Assembly (NCBI RefSeq): GCF_027924905.1
Contig: NZ_AP027055.1
Span: 2,356,001 to 2,420,000 of the forward strand
Length of the DNA: 64,000 bases
Reading direction: 5' to 3'
Source of the DNA: Limnohabitans sp. INBF002
GTDB lineage: Bacteria; Pseudomonadota; Gammaproteobacteria; Burkholderiales; Burkholderiaceae_C
Part shown: positions 38,998-47,973 of the stretch, in pieces
Layout of the letters: every line of letters starts with the position of its first letter
Numbering within the stretch: the stretch's first letter is position 1
Made by a program: the position numbers and the translations under genes
Notes under the pieces: generated by a model
Told to the model about the DNA's origin: nothing
Seen by the model: the letters and a program-made list of their open reading frames with translations, nothing else
Databases searched by the model: none

Positions 38998-40044
38998 TCA
39001 GGCCGACAACGCATGCGCCACGGTGACCAGTTGGTCCAGCTTGGCTTTGGCCGCACCTGACGCCAAGACATCACGCGCACGCGCAATGCCCGCCTCAATG
39101 CTGCCCACCACGTTGGCGGCATACAAAGCCACGCCCGCGTTCAGCACCACGATGTCACGCGCAGGACCCGCTTGGTTGTCCAACACGCCCAGCAACATGG
39201 CACGCGATTGCTCGGGCGTTTCCACGCGCAAAGCGCGGTTGCTGCTCATGGCAAAACCAAAGTCTTCGGGGTGAATTTCGTACTCGCGCACCTTGCCGTC
39301 TTTGAGTTCACCGACCAAAGTCGATGCACCCAAGGACACCTCATCCAAACCATCGCGGCCATAAACGACCAGCACATGATCAGCGCCCAAGCGCTCTAAA
39401 GCACGCACTTGAATGCCCACCAAATCCGGGTGAAACACACCCATCAAGATGTTGGGTGCGCCGGCAGGATTGGTGAGGGGGCCGAGGATGTTGAAGATGG
39501 TGCGCACACCCAGTTCTTTGCGAACTGGTGCCACGTTTTTCATTGCGGGGTGGTGGTTGGGTGCGAACATAAAACCAATGCCCACATCGGCAATGCACTT
39601 GGCAATTTGCGCAGGTGGCAAATTGATGTTGACGCCTAAGCTCTCCAACACATCGGCGCTGCCGCTTTTGCTGCTCACGCTGCGACCACCGTGCTTGCTG
39701 ACTTTGCCGCCCGCAGCCGCCACCACAAACATCGAACACGTCGAGATGTTGAAGGTGTGCGAACCATCACCGCCTGTGCCCACGATGTCCACCATGTGGG
39801 TGCGGTCGGGCACGTCCACCTTGGTGGAGAACTCGCGCATCACTTGTGCTGCGGCGGTGATTTCGCCGATCGTTTCTTTCTTCACGCGCAAAGCGGTGAT
39901 GAACGCCGACATCAAGACCGGCGACATTTCGCCCGACATGATGAGGCGCATGATGTGCAGCATCTCGTCATGAAAAATCTCACGGTGCTCGATGACGCGC
40001 TGCAACGCTTCTTGTGGCGTGATTGCGTGCATGGTGGTTGTCAT
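38998..40044 (-). CDS. trpD: Anthranilate phosphoribosyltransferase
   Basis: The 348-residue enzyme has the PRPP-binding motif [39 protein letters not shown] and [20 protein letters not shown], all diagnostic of TrpD. It transfers phosphoribose to anthranilate. A gap of 9 bp separates it from trpG. Unlike E. coli, TrpG and TrpD are not fused. Confidence 0.97.
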   Translation of the reverse strand: MTTTMHAITPQEALQRVIEHREIFHDEMLHIMRLIMSGEMSPVLMSAFITALRVKKETIGEITAAAQVMREFSTKVDVPDRTHMVDIVGTGGDGSHTFNISTCSMFVVAAAGGKVSKHGGRSVSSKSGSADVLESLGVNINLPPAQIAKCIADVGIGFMFAPNHHPAMKNVAPVRKELGVRTIFNILGPLTNPAGAPNILMGVFHPDLVGIQVRALERLGADHVLVVYGRDGLDEVSLGASTLVGELKDGKVREYEIHPEDFGFAMSSNRALRVETPEQSRAMLLGVLDNQAGPARDIVVLNAGVALYAANVVGSIEAGIARARDVLASGAAKAKLDQLVTVAHALSA

Positions 40045-40053
40045 AGCCAGCCT

Positions 40054-40623
40054 TTACAAAAAGTTTTTCAGCATGGCGTGGCCATGCTCGGTCAGGATAG
40101 ATTCAGGGTGAAACTGCACGCCCTGAATGTCTAACTCAGTATGGCGCACACCCATGATTTCGCCATCATCCGTCCACGCCGTGACCTTGAGACACGAGGG
40201 ACAAGACGCACGTTCAATCGCGAGCGAGTGGTAACGGTTGACCGTGAACTTCTCGGGCAGCCCGGCAAACACACCCTCTTGCGTGGTGGTGATGACACTG
40301 GTTTTACCGTGCATCAACTCTTGCGCACGAATGACGTTGCCGCCAAACGCGGCGCCAATACTTTGGTGACCAAGGCACACACCAAGAATAGGCAACTTGC
40401 CTGCAAAGTGTTGAATGGCCGCCACCGAAATACCCGCCTCAGCTGGCGAGCAAGGGCCGGGCGAAATCACCAAGCGGTCCGGCTTGCGTGCCGCAATACC
40501 TTCGAGTGTAATTTCGTCGTTGCGAAACACCTCGACCTCAGCACCCCACTCGCCAAAGTATTGAACGATGTTGAAGGTGAAGCTGTCGTAGTTGTCGACC
40601 ATGAGGAGTTTGAGCTTTTTCAT
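40054..40623 (-). CDS. trpG: Anthranilate synthase component II (glutamine amidotransferase)
   Basis: The 189-residue class I amidotransferase has the catalytic Cys in [10 protein letters not shown] and the His-Glu pair in [10 protein letters not shown]; the start [20 protein letters not shown] is typical of TrpG/PabA. It supplies ammonia to TrpE and may also serve PabB. ATG 40623 overlaps the trpE stop by 4 bp and is preferred over the ORF start at 40692. Confidence 0.96.
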   Translation of the reverse strand: MKKLKLLMVDNYDSFTFNIVQYFGEWGAEVEVFRNDEITLEGIAARKPDRLVISPGPCSPAEAGISVAAIQHFAGKLPILGVCLGHQSIGAAFGGNVIRAQELMHGKTSVITTTQEGVFAGLPEKFTVNRYHSLAIERASCPSCLKVTAWTDDGEIMGVRHTELDIQGVQFHPESILTEHGHAMLKNFL

Positions 40624-42131
40624 TCCAAGCCCTCCTCGACCAACTCGCTGGCACGCAACAAGGCGCGCGCTTTGTGTTCGGTTTCTCTCCACTCCAACTC
40701 GGGCACCGAGTCGGCCACCACGCCTGCGGCGGCTTGCACATAGAGCGTGTCGTTTTTGATGATGCCGGTACGAATGGCAATCGCCACGTCCATGTCACCC
40801 GCAAAGCTGAGGTAGCCGCAAGCGCCGCCATACAAACCGCGCTTGGTAGGTTCGAGCTGGTCAATCAATTCCATCGCATGCACTTTGGGCGCCCCCGTCA
40901 GCGTGCCCGCAGGGAACGTGGCTTTGAGCACGTCCATGCTGGTGAGTGGCTTGCCATCTGCACCGTCGAGCAACAAGCCTTCGACGTTACTCACGATGTG
41001 CATCACATGGCTGTAACGCTCCACCACAAAGGCCTCGGTCACTTTGACGCTACCTGTTTTAGCAATGCGTCCAATGTCGTTGCGCGCGAGGTCAATCAAC
41101 ATCACATGCTCGGCACGCTCTTTGGGGTCGTTGATGAGTTCCACCTCTGCCGCCTTGTCAGCTTCGGGCGTGGCACCGCGTGGGCGCGTACCGGCCAAGG
41201 GACGGATGGTGACTTTTTGCCCTTCGGGCGTGGACTCTTGGCGCACCAAAATCTCAGGCGATGCACCCACCACGTAGGCGTCGCCGAGGTTGTAGTAATA
41301 CATGTACGGGCTGGGGTTCAATGAACGCAGCGCACGGTACAAGGACAGCGGGCTGGCAGTGAACTTTTTATGAATCCGCTGACCCACTTGCACTTGCATG
41401 AAGTCGCCAGCTGCAATCAGGTCTTTGGCACGCAACACAGCGGCCAGGTAATCGTCTTTCGCAAAACTGCGCTCGGCGGGGTGGCTGGCGCAAGGCGCAA
41501 TAGATGGGGCTTGCGCGGGCGCTTTCAGGCGCAGCTTCAACTCCGCCAAACGCGCATGGGCTTTGGCGTAGGCATCGGGCTGCCCAGGGTCTGCGTAAAC
41601 GATGAGCGAGAGCTTGCCTGAGAGGTTGTCAATCACCGCCAACTCTTCGGTTTGCAGCAGCAAGATGTCGGGCATGCCGAGGTCATCGGGTGGGCAGGAG
41701 TGCACCAATTTCTTTTCGATGTGGCGCACCGTGTCGTAGCCAAAGTAGCCCGCCAAGCCACCGCAAAAACGCGGCAAACCCTGGCGCAGCGCCACTTTGA
41801 AACGCTTTTGGTAATCGGCCACAAAGTCAAGCGGGTTGCCTGCGTGGGTTTCGACCACCACGCCATCGGTCACCACCTCGGTCTTCGCCTCTGAGCCAAA
41901 ACCACTGGCACGCAACAACGTGCGCGCGGGCAAGCCAATGAAGCTGTAGCGCCCAAAGCGCTCGCCACCCACCACGGACTCCAGCAAAAAGCTGCGCTCG
42001 CCCTTGTTTTGCACATGGGCCAGTTTTAAATAAAGCGAAAGCGGGGTTTCTAAGTCGGCAAAGGCCTCGGCCACCAACGGGATGCGGTTGTAGCCCTCTT
42101 GGGCCAATTGTTTGAATTCAGTTTCAGTCAT
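40620..42131 (-). CDS. trpE: Anthranilate synthase component I
   Basis: The 503-residue chorismate-binding enzyme has the N-terminal regulatory half with the [18 protein letters not shown] segment (the family's Leu/Glu-Ser feedback site) and the C-terminal catalytic part with [31 protein letters not shown], and a [12 protein letters not shown] ending. It makes anthranilate from chorismate and is feedback-inhibited by Trp. ATG 42131 has GGAGG upstream; the ORF start at 42197 lies within the leader. Confidence 0.97.
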   Translation of the reverse strand: MTETEFKQLAQEGYNRIPLVAEAFADLETPLSLYLKLAHVQNKGERSFLLESVVGGERFGRYSFIGLPARTLLRASGFGSEAKTEVVTDGVVVETHAGNPLDFVADYQKRFKVALRQGLPRFCGGLAGYFGYDTVRHIEKKLVHSCPPDDLGMPDILLLQTEELAVIDNLSGKLSLIVYADPGQPDAYAKAHARLAELKLRLKAPAQAPSIAPCASHPAERSFAKDDYLAAVLRAKDLIAAGDFMQVQVGQRIHKKFTASPLSLYRALRSLNPSPYMYYYNLGDAYVVGASPEILVRQESTPEGQKVTIRPLAGTRPRGATPEADKAAEVELINDPKERAEHVMLIDLARNDIGRIAKTGSVKVTEAFVVERYSHVMHIVSNVEGLLLDGADGKPLTSMDVLKATFPAGTLTGAPKVHAMELIDQLEPTKRGLYGGACGYLSFAGDMDVAIAIRTGIIKNDTLYVQAAAGVVADSVPELEWRETEHKARALLRASELVEEGLE

Positions 42132-42195
42132 CGTGAGCCTCCACAGCTCTGCCCCATAAGCCTTGGGGCGTTCATTCGGACAAGTGCTGAGCAGC

Positions 42196-42235
42196 AAAAA
42201 AGTGCATCAGCGCGGGCACGGCAAGGCGTGCTTTA
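42196..42235 (-). promoter_or_regulatory. Possible trp attenuator hairpins before trpE
   Basis: On the minus strand, downstream of the leader ORF, the RNA can form GCACG-CCUUGC-CGUGC or, alternatively, GUGC...GCAC followed by UUUUUU (A-run 42196-42201). The first segment (ACGCC in GCACGCC) can also pair with GGCGU just at the second Trp codon of the leader ORF. Mutually exclusive 1:2, 2:3 and 3:4 pairings with a U-run are the hallmark of attenuation. The terminator stem is only 4 bp, so this is tentative. Confidence 0.35.
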
Positions 42236-42316
42236 GACGAGCGCAAACGACGGCGTACGCCAGGGCCAAGCTCCCCGGTCATGACAACCTGTGACAGTGC
42301 TGCGATGAATGAACAT
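42233..42316 (-). CDS. Possible trp leader peptide (27 residues, two Trp codons)
   Basis: An ATG at 42316 opens a 27-codon frame ending in TAA at 42233, in the 205-bp gap between gph and trpE. It contains the segment DRGAWPWRTP, with TGG-CCC-TGG at codons 17 and 19; Trp is rare, and two Trp codons in a short ORF just before trpE suggest a leader peptide. The ribosome site is weak (GAG), and an overlapping 36-residue frame from 42276 is an alternative. Its relation to the downstream hairpins makes a leader plausible but unproven. Confidence 0.4.
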   Translation of the reverse strand: MFIHRSTVTGCHDRGAWPWRTPSFALV

Positions 42317-42336
42317 GGGCTCAGTTTAGCAAACGC

Positions 42337-43059
42337 TCAACCCAAGCGGGCCAGCGCTTGCGCGATGTGGGTCAGGGTATCCACGTGGGCGTCGGCATCC
42401 ACCCCATCCACGGGTTCTCCGTGGTTGTAGCCATAGCGCACCAAGACCACGGGGCAGCCCGCGGCACGGGCGGCTTGGGCGTCGTTGCTGGAGTCGCCCA
42501 CCATCAACGCCTGCTTGGGGCTCACGCCCAAGGCCTCGCAGGTTTTGAGCAAGGGCAGCGGGTCTGGCTTTTTGCGCTCAAAGCTGTCACCACCAAAGAC
42601 GTGGGTGAAAAACGCATCCAAGCCTTTGGCTTGTAGCAAAGGCTTGGCAAATGACAACGGCTTGTTGGTCAGGCACGCCAGTTGCAAACCCGCTTCGCGC
42701 AACTGTTGCAAGCCTTCGACCACGCCCGGATACACAAGCGCGAACTCGCCATTGATGGCGAGGTAGTGGTGCTGGTAACGCTGCCAAGCGGCTTCATACA
42801 AGTTCTCCACACTGCGTGCATCGCACACGTTGGTGAGGCCTTTGACTTCGGGCAAAGCCAACTGATGCGCCAACACCGAACGAATCAAATGCTCGGAACC
42901 CTTGCCCACGGTGCGCTCGACCAAGGCGCGGGTCACGCACGGCAAATCTAAATCGGCCAGCGAACGGTTCAAGGCAATTTCAAAATCGCCCAAGGTGTCG
43001 ATCATCGTGCCATCAAGATCAACGATGGCGGCTTGCAAATGAATAGCGTTCGGAAACAT
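42337..43059 (-). CDS. gph: Phosphoglycolate phosphatase (HAD family)
   Basis: The 240-residue HAD hydrolase has motif I AAIVDLDGTMIDT, a helical cap (about residues 25-95), motif II ACLTNKPLSF, a motif III Lys in FERKKPDPLPLLK and motif IV VGDSSNDAQAA. Gph removes 2-phosphoglycolate formed by DNA repair or oxygenase chemistry. Its location upstream of trpE is conserved in betaproteobacteria. ATG 43059 begins the HAD fold directly; the ORF start at 43098 is less likely. Confidence 0.92.
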   Translation of the reverse strand: MFPNAIHLQAAIVDLDGTMIDTLGDFEIALNRSLADLDLPCVTRALVERTVGKGSEHLIRSVLAHQLALPEVKGLTNVCDARSVENLYEAAWQRYQHHYLAINGEFALVYPGVVEGLQQLREAGLQLACLTNKPLSFAKPLLQAKGLDAFFTHVFGGDSFERKKPDPLPLLKTCEALGVSPKQALMVGDSSNDAQAARAAGCPVVLVRYGYNHGEPVDGVDADAHVDTLTHIAQALARLG

Positions 43060-43101
43060 GGGTGGATTTTGACAGACAACACCTCTCACGCGACACACAA
43101 G

Positions 43102-43136
43102 AAAAAAGGCCTACGTCCTTGTGAAACGCGGGCCTT
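43102..43136 (-). terminator. Terminator after the VCBS-repeat gene
   Basis: On the minus strand AAGGCC (43136-43131) pairs with GGCCTT (43111-43106), with extra CGT/ACG pairing inside, and T residues continue to 43102. It lies 24 bp past the last stop of the broken surface-protein gene and upstream of gph on the same strand. Confidence 0.65.
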
Positions 43137-43159
43137 CAAGTTGGTTGTGAGTTCAGCGC

Positions 43160-43564
43160 TTATGACGCGTGGATCAACAAATGTTGGTCGATCAACAGCT
43201 GAGCCGCCGAATTGGCATTGGCGCTGAACACCACGTAGCTGTGGTCGTTGCTGGCCACAACTGAACCGGTATTGGCCCAGTCGGTGGCGAGTTGTACGCT
43301 CAGCACATCGTCGGCATCGCCAGTCACCTTCAAGATATTGGCAGATGCGCCCTGCAACACGTCATTCAAACTGAGTGTCAAAGTGTTGGCCCCCGTGCCA
43401 CTGAGATCAACCTCTGCAATCGCACCGTGCTGCGCAATGAAGCGCGACAAGTCAATGCTCATACCGCTGCCCAGCACGCTCAGCGTGGCACCCGTTTGCG
43501 GGGTGTTGGCAACCGTTATGCTGTAGTCCAAGGGGGCGCTGTCAAAGCTTGCATCGGCCACCAA
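43160..43564 (-). CDS. C-terminal segment of the broken VCBS-repeat protein
   Basis: This segment continues in the same frame after the TGA at 43574. It contains GSGMSIDLSRFIAQHGAIAE, VDLSGTGANTLTLSLNDVLQ and ILKVTGDADDVLSVQL, ending in AAQLLIDQHLLIHAS. This Asp/Thr-rich beta pattern followed by an LLID-type tail resembles the C-terminal end of type I-secreted repeat proteins. The only in-frame start codon is a TTG without a ribosome site, so it is unlikely to be translated on its own. Confidence 0.5.
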   Translation of the reverse strand: MVADASFDSAPLDYSITVANTPQTGATLSVLGSGMSIDLSRFIAQHGAIAEVDLSGTGANTLTLSLNDVLQGASANILKVTGDADDVLSVQLATDWANTGSVVASNDHSYVVFSANANSAAQLLIDQHLLIHAS

Positions 43565-43573
43565 GAGGATTGA

Positions 43574-45697
43574 TCAATCGGTGGTTGTGGCTGTGGCACG
43601 ACCTGCTTCGGCCACACCTGCGGCGGGTGTGCGCACCACGCCATCACTGCTGAGGTTGATCTCGGCAATGCCCCAATCGGCCAAGCTACGCACTTCGCCT
43701 GCGTCGCTGATGCCGTTTTGATTCAGGTCTTGCCAGATTTTGAATTGGGCAAACTTAGTATCTTGCGCGTTGAACTTGCCATCCAAGTTGGTATCAAACC
43801 CTGCGGCCAAGCCTTGCAAGTCGGTGCGGCCACCGTACTGCGCAAACGCGTATTGGCTGGCGTCATGCACTTGAGCGTCAGCGTATTTGTCCCACACCAA
43901 CACACCGTCTTGTGCGCCTGCCCAAGCGGTTTTGTCCAACAAGCCATCGCCATTGACATCCATCACCACCTGGCTGTAACTGAAGGTGCCGTCGCGGTTG
44001 AGGTCAAAGACCACGGGGACAGTCGCCTGCACGTTAACCGTGCTCGCTAAATTTAACGTGGCGGTATCAATGCCACCGCTGGTCACGCCGCCACTGTCTT
44101 GCAGCGTGGTGAGCCTAATCACGCGGTTGCCAGACGTACGGACACTTGCCACATCGCTGTACGCAATGCTATTCACCAAGGTGTTGAATGCGGCAGAGGC
44201 AACGCCTGCAGCCTTGTCTAAAGTGACAGTCGCCGTTGTTCCTGTCAGGCTTACGGTGTAGCTAACGCCATTGGTAGATGTGACGCCTGTGGAGCCATCC
44301 GTCAAACTGAACGTACTGCCATCAACTGTGAGCTGCTCGCTCGCACCATCGGCCAAGCCGCTGACCGTGAGAACTAGTTTGATGAATTTTTGTGAACTCT
44401 CGCCCATGGAGCCACCAGCGTACACGCTAGCGCTGCTAAAAGCAGTCACTGCCGCTCCCGTGTAGGGGCCGCCTGTGGCCGTCGCGGTCAGAGAGGGTAC
44501 ATCGTTGATGTCGGTGACCGAAACCTTCAAGAAGTTAGAAGCAGCAGAGTAAGCACCACTGACCCCGGTCTTACCAGTCAAATCAACCCTCGAACCGGAG
44601 ACTGCCCCATCGGTTCCATCCCAAGCGTACTGCGTGATGCTGGCCAGATTAGCGCCCGACTTGTCACTTCCAGGTTGAAAATAAATGCGTGCGGTTCTAT
44701 CCAATACCAAAGCATTTGTGAAAGACAGTCCCGCGACTGTGCTCAAACTGGTCCATGTCGTACCACCGTTCAGGCTGAACCAGAGCGTGGCATAGCCGTT
44801 CGAGGTTGGACTGACGATTGCCAAGCCCACGACAGTCCCCTCGGCATCTTTCCCAGCGAGCGCTGGTAAATCAGCGAGGGCGGTACCCGTCGTTGTGCCG
44901 TTGATAGGGGCTGGCGTTTCTTCCATGCACGTGTAAGTGATCAGAGCCGTCGTCGGCGCATCGTTGCTGCCAGTGATGGTGACGGTCACCTCTTGTTGCG
45001 TGCCGTCGGCCGTTGCAACCGTGATGCTGTCGGTGTAGCTTTGACCGCCCACAAACGCATCGTGCGCGCTGTTCATCGTGTACGTCCACACACCACCGCT
45101 GGTAATGCTGAACGCACCGTAGCCGTTACTGCCAGCCACACTGGTTTGTGCGGTGAACACGTTGGCTGTGCCATCTACGTCGGCACTGGTCAACGTGCCT
45201 GTTGTTGTTTGCGCTGCGTTGGTTTCGGTCAACGCGGCGGTGCTGGCGCCGCTAATCACAGCAGCATCGTTGCTGCCGACGATGGTGACGGTCACCACTT
45301 GTTGTGTGCCGTCTATCGCCGCAACCGTGAGGCTGTCGGTATATGCCGTGCCGCCCACAAACGCGTCGTGCGCGCCGTTCATCGTGTACGTCCACACACC
45401 CGCGGCGTCGATGCTGAACGCACCGTAGCCGTTGCTGCCTGTCACGCTGGTTTGCGCCGTGAACAAGTTGGCTGTGCCATCTACATCGCCACTGGTCAAC
45501 GTGCCTGTTGCGGTTTGCGCTGCGTTGGTTTCGGTCAACGTTGCGGTGCTGGTACCGCTGATGATGGCTGCATCATTGGTTCCGGTGATGGTGATGGTCA
45601 GCACTTGTTGCGTGCCGTCGATCGCCGCAACCGTGATGCTGTCGGTGTAGCTTTGATCGCCCACAAACACATCGTGCGCGCTGTTCATCGTGTACAT
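43574..45697 (-). CDS. Central segment of the broken VCBS-repeat protein
   Basis: This 707-codon frame starts inside a VCBS repeat (MYTMNSAHDVFVGDQSYTDS), holds two more complete repeats with TLTSADVDGTANVFTAQTSV and SNGYGAFSI motifs, then Ig-like beta regions. Near residue 550 four EF-hand-like loops follow (DLNRDGTFSY, DVNGDGLLD, DTNLDGKFNAQD, DLNQNGISDAGE), which should bind Ca2+ after secretion. The frame has no credible start of its own; its true upstream is the frame ending at 45685. Confidence 0.6.
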   Translation of the reverse strand: MYTMNSAHDVFVGDQSYTDSITVAAIDGTQQVLTITITGTNDAAIISGTSTATLTETNAAQTATGTLTSGDVDGTANLFTAQTSVTGSNGYGAFSIDAAGVWTYTMNGAHDAFVGGTAYTDSLTVAAIDGTQQVVTVTIVGSNDAAVISGASTAALTETNAAQTTTGTLTSADVDGTANVFTAQTSVAGSNGYGAFSITSGGVWTYTMNSAHDAFVGGQSYTDSITVATADGTQQEVTVTITGSNDAPTTALITYTCMEETPAPINGTTTGTALADLPALAGKDAEGTVVGLAIVSPTSNGYATLWFSLNGGTTWTSLSTVAGLSFTNALVLDRTARIYFQPGSDKSGANLASITQYAWDGTDGAVSGSRVDLTGKTGVSGAYSAASNFLKVSVTDINDVPSLTATATGGPYTGAAVTAFSSASVYAGGSMGESSQKFIKLVLTVSGLADGASEQLTVDGSTFSLTDGSTGVTSTNGVSYTVSLTGTTATVTLDKAAGVASAAFNTLVNSIAYSDVASVRTSGNRVIRLTTLQDSGGVTSGGIDTATLNLASTVNVQATVPVVFDLNRDGTFSYSQVVMDVNGDGLLDKTAWAGAQDGVLVWDKYADAQVHDASQYAFAQYGGRTDLQGLAAGFDTNLDGKFNAQDTKFAQFKIWQDLNQNGISDAGEVRSLADWGIAEINLSSDGVVRTPAAGVAEAGRATATTTD

Positions 45698-46140
45698 CCA
45701 TGCACCCGCGGTGTCGATGCTGAAGGTGCCGTAGCCGTTGCTGCCTGCGATATTGGTTTGGGCTGTAAAGGCGTTGCTGTGCCATCCACGTCAGTGGGAA
45801 CGAGCGTGCCGCTTGCGCTTTGCGCTGTGTTGGTTTCTGTCACTGCCGCCGTGCTGGTGCCACTGATCACAACCGCATCATTCGTGCCTGTGATGGTGAC
45901 GGTCACCACTTGCTGCGTGCCGTCGACCGCCGCACCCGTGAGGCTGTCGGTATATGCCGTGCCGCCCACAAACGCGTCGTGCGCGCCGTTCATCGTGTAC
46001 GTCCACACACCCGCGGCGTCAATGCTGAACGCACCGTAGCCGTTGCTGCCTGCGATATTGGTTTGGGCTGTAAACGTTGGGGAACCGTCTGCATCGGTGA
46101 TTGTCAAAGTGCCGCCGGTGCTGAGTGCCGCATTGGCTTC
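44950..46140 (-). repeat. Tandem 306-bp VCBS repeats, one unit 305 bp
   Basis: The landmark CGTGCGCG recurs at 45061, 45367, 45673 and 45978, giving periods of 306, 306 and 305 bp. Each unit encodes 102 residues of a VCBS repeat, and neighbouring units are highly similar at DNA level, implying recent unit duplication or conversion. The 305-bp period locates the missing base in the third interval. Boundaries are approximate because the outer units are partly diverged. Confidence 0.85.
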
Positions 46141-47538
46141 GGTCAGTACCTTGGTGGTGTCGCCACCGATGATGGCGGGGGTATTCACCGAGCGGATCAG
46201 CGCTTGCAACTCTGCCCAAGTGTCTACATCAGACCCATCGTTGGCAGTGCCTGCAAGAGTGGCTTGCACCAACGCAATGTTGTTGGTATTGACGTTCGCC
46301 AAGCCTAAGGACGACAACTGCACCAACGTCGGTGCGGTGCCATTGGCCGCACCCGTCAAGACAGCTGCCACCGCGTCCGCCAAAGCCTGCACTTTAGCAA
46401 CGGTATCAACCGCCGAAGAAGCGAGCCTGTCAATGATGTCGCCCAACAAGCTCGCATGCGCGTCGGTGCTCACGCCCTTGACGCCGATGCTTGCGTATTG
46501 CGTTTGGGTGGGGTTGGCACTGTTGGCGGTGTTGTCGACGCCGTCAGCGGCAGACAAGATTGCGTTGTAAGCGCTGACGATGCTTTGCACTGCTACAGCG
46601 GTGTCTGCACCCTCGCGGTCGTTGGCATTTCCCACAACGTTGTCAGCGCCAGCTTGGGCATTGATCGCGCTGTTGATGGCCGCGAGGTTGCCCATGGTGA
46701 CGCCCACTACACCCACATGGGTGTAGTCGCCCAGTGCGGGTGCGGTGACGCCGGTTTCGGCGTACGTTGCAATCAAATTCAAACTGGCATCGTAGGCGCC
46801 GACAGCGGCGGTGACCAGCGCTTGCACCTCTGCGGTCGTGTCGGCGCCACCTGTTGAGGCGGCAAGCACTTTGGCGTTGACGACGGCCAAGTTGTGAGCC
46901 GTGACACCGCTCACACCGGCATCAACGTAATCTTGCAGAGTCAGTGCAGCGGGCGTGGTGCCGTCGCCATTGTTGTAGGCCTCGATTTTGTTCACCGCAA
47001 CGGTAACTTTGTTGTCGATTTTTTCGCGATTGTTCGTGACCACCGCGACACCAACCAGACTCGTCACAAAACCACCAAACCCATCACCTGAAACGGACAA
47101 GTTACTAAGTTCGTAACCCTCCTCCATTTCCACACCGCCCAGCGTTTGGCTCAAAGCAGGAGCGCCATCTTGCAGCGCCATGGGTGCAGGCGATGCACCT
47201 GCGGCTTGCGAGCTGTACTCGTAGAGCTTGCCGTCTTCAGCGCGGCCGTACACACTGCCTTGTCCGTCCATCTCAGGGGGTGCATCGTAATAGCCCTCGA
47301 TGATCAGATCTGATTCCGCACTGCCCTCCAAGCTAATGTGCAGGTTCTTACCTAAACGCTTGATACGTAGGTTTTGAGGAGCCGTGTTGTTGGCGGCGGG
47401 GTCTTGCAACTGGTAACGCGCACCGTTGACCGCTTGAATGCGCATGGGTTGCCCCTGCACGCTACCCTGCGTCACGTCAAAGGTTTGAGTGGTTTGAGCT
47501 TTGCCTGTGTTGACGATGAATCTGATTGTTTTAGCCAT
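45685..47538 (-). CDS. N-terminal segment of the broken VCBS-repeat protein
   Basis: This 617-codon frame starts at ATG 47538. Residues ~1-110 (MAKTIRFIVNTGKAQTTQTF, LRIKRLGKNLHISLEGSAES, DLIIEGYYDAPPEMDG) resemble the prefix domain of BapA/LapA-like surface proteins. A single hydrophobic stretch (FGGFVTSLVGVAVV) follows, then four ~70-residue repeats with GVxGVTxxNLAxxN and TxAEVQALV patterns, then VCBS units. After residue ~580 the frame runs into an unrelated tail (PLQPKPISQAATATAPSAST) caused by the missing base near 45776. Confidence 0.75.
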   Translation of the reverse strand: MAKTIRFIVNTGKAQTTQTFDVTQGSVQGQPMRIQAVNGARYQLQDPAANNTAPQNLRIKRLGKNLHISLEGSAESDLIIEGYYDAPPEMDGQGSVYGRAEDGKLYEYSSQAAGASPAPMALQDGAPALSQTLGGVEMEEGYELSNLSVSGDGFGGFVTSLVGVAVVTNNREKIDNKVTVAVNKIEAYNNGDGTTPAALTLQDYVDAGVSGVTAHNLAVVNAKVLAASTGGADTTAEVQALVTAAVGAYDASLNLIATYAETGVTAPALGDYTHVGVVGVTMGNLAAINSAINAQAGADNVVGNANDREGADTAVAVQSIVSAYNAILSAADGVDNTANSANPTQTQYASIGVKGVSTDAHASLLGDIIDRLASSAVDTVAKVQALADAVAAVLTGAANGTAPTLVQLSSLGLANVNTNNIALVQATLAGTANDGSDVDTWAELQALIRSVNTPAIIGGDTTKVLTEANAALSTGGTLTITDADGSPTFTAQTNIAGSNGYGAFSIDAAGVWTYTMNGAHDAFVGGTAYTDSLTGAAVDGTQQVVTVTITGTNDAVVISGTSTAAVTETNTAQSASGTLVPTDVDGTATPLQPKPISQAATATAPSASTPRVHGCTR

Positions 47539-47973
47539 GATGCAATGTGTTGATTTCTTTGAAACGACAAAGGCTGTCGCGCGAAATAGTGCGTACCTGT
47601 TTTGTGATCAATAAATTTTCTGATCTTTAGGCGTTCAAAGCCACATGCCAATTGGTTTACATGGGTGAGAGTTACCTTTTTTTCGGGCGGCGCTCAAGCT
47701 TTTCTAGCAAAAGTAAAAAGCCTTTAAAGCAGCTCTCGAAAAAGCACAGCGCCACTATTTCAAGCCTGACGACTGACTCGGTTAACTTCTTTATTTTTGA
47801 AATGTCGTGATCAGTCAGACCACTGACTTGGGTAATCTGCGGGCATCACACCGAGCAAAAACACGGACGATAAAAAACCAGAGAACAACCGCAAAGCTCA
47901 AGGCAAAGTGCCTCGACTGCATGCTGATGAATTTAGGTGTTTTGCTTTGGATGAGACAGGGAATAAATCCTGC
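47539..47973 (-). other. 435-bp A/T-rich intergenic region before the VCBS-repeat gene
   Basis: I see no credible gene here. The stretch 47581-47830 is visibly richer in A and T than its surroundings. On the minus strand TTGATC (47611-47606) and TATTTC (47588-47583) with a 17-bp spacer could be a weak promoter for the repeat protein. Near 47773 and 47822 two similar segments, ACTGACTCGGTTAAC and ACTGACTTGGGTAATC, occur; their meaning is unclear. A 63-codon frame at 47807-47998 has no recognisable product. Confidence 0.4.

Larger units (their letters stand above)
43160..47538 (-). pseudogene. Large VCBS-repeat secreted/adhesin-like protein, broken by a 1-bp deletion and an in-frame TGA
   Basis: Three consecutive reading frames belong to one protein. 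Adding a single base near 45776 makes the length 4380 nt (1460 codons) and joins the first two frames. The TGA at 43576-43574 is in frame with the last segment and sits where Gly is expected (TD-G-SILLVADASF). The reconstructed protein (~1459 residues) would have a BapA-prefix-like N terminus, four ~70-residue helical repeats, four VCBS repeats, an EF-hand-like region and a C-terminal domain typical of type I-secreted giant proteins. No type I secretion genes lie in the window. Either the gene is decaying or the assembly has two errors. Confidence 0.8.

Noticed and set aside
42166-42276. 36-codon frame (from ATG 42276) in the trpE leader
   Set aside because: No Trp codon and no ribosome site of note; it overlaps the better leader-peptide candidate in another frame.
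45685-45800. Programmed ribosomal frameshift in the VCBS gene
   Set aside because: No slippery heptamer or stimulatory hairpin is evident, and unit comparison shows a simple base loss.
44993-46039. 348-codon plus-strand frame across the VCBS repeats
   Set aside because: Its repeats are the antisense reading of the VCBS DNA repeats; the sense strand has the known motif.
44950-46140. Possible CRISPR or minisatellite array
   Set aside because: The 306-bp period encodes whole 102-residue protein repeats without spacers.
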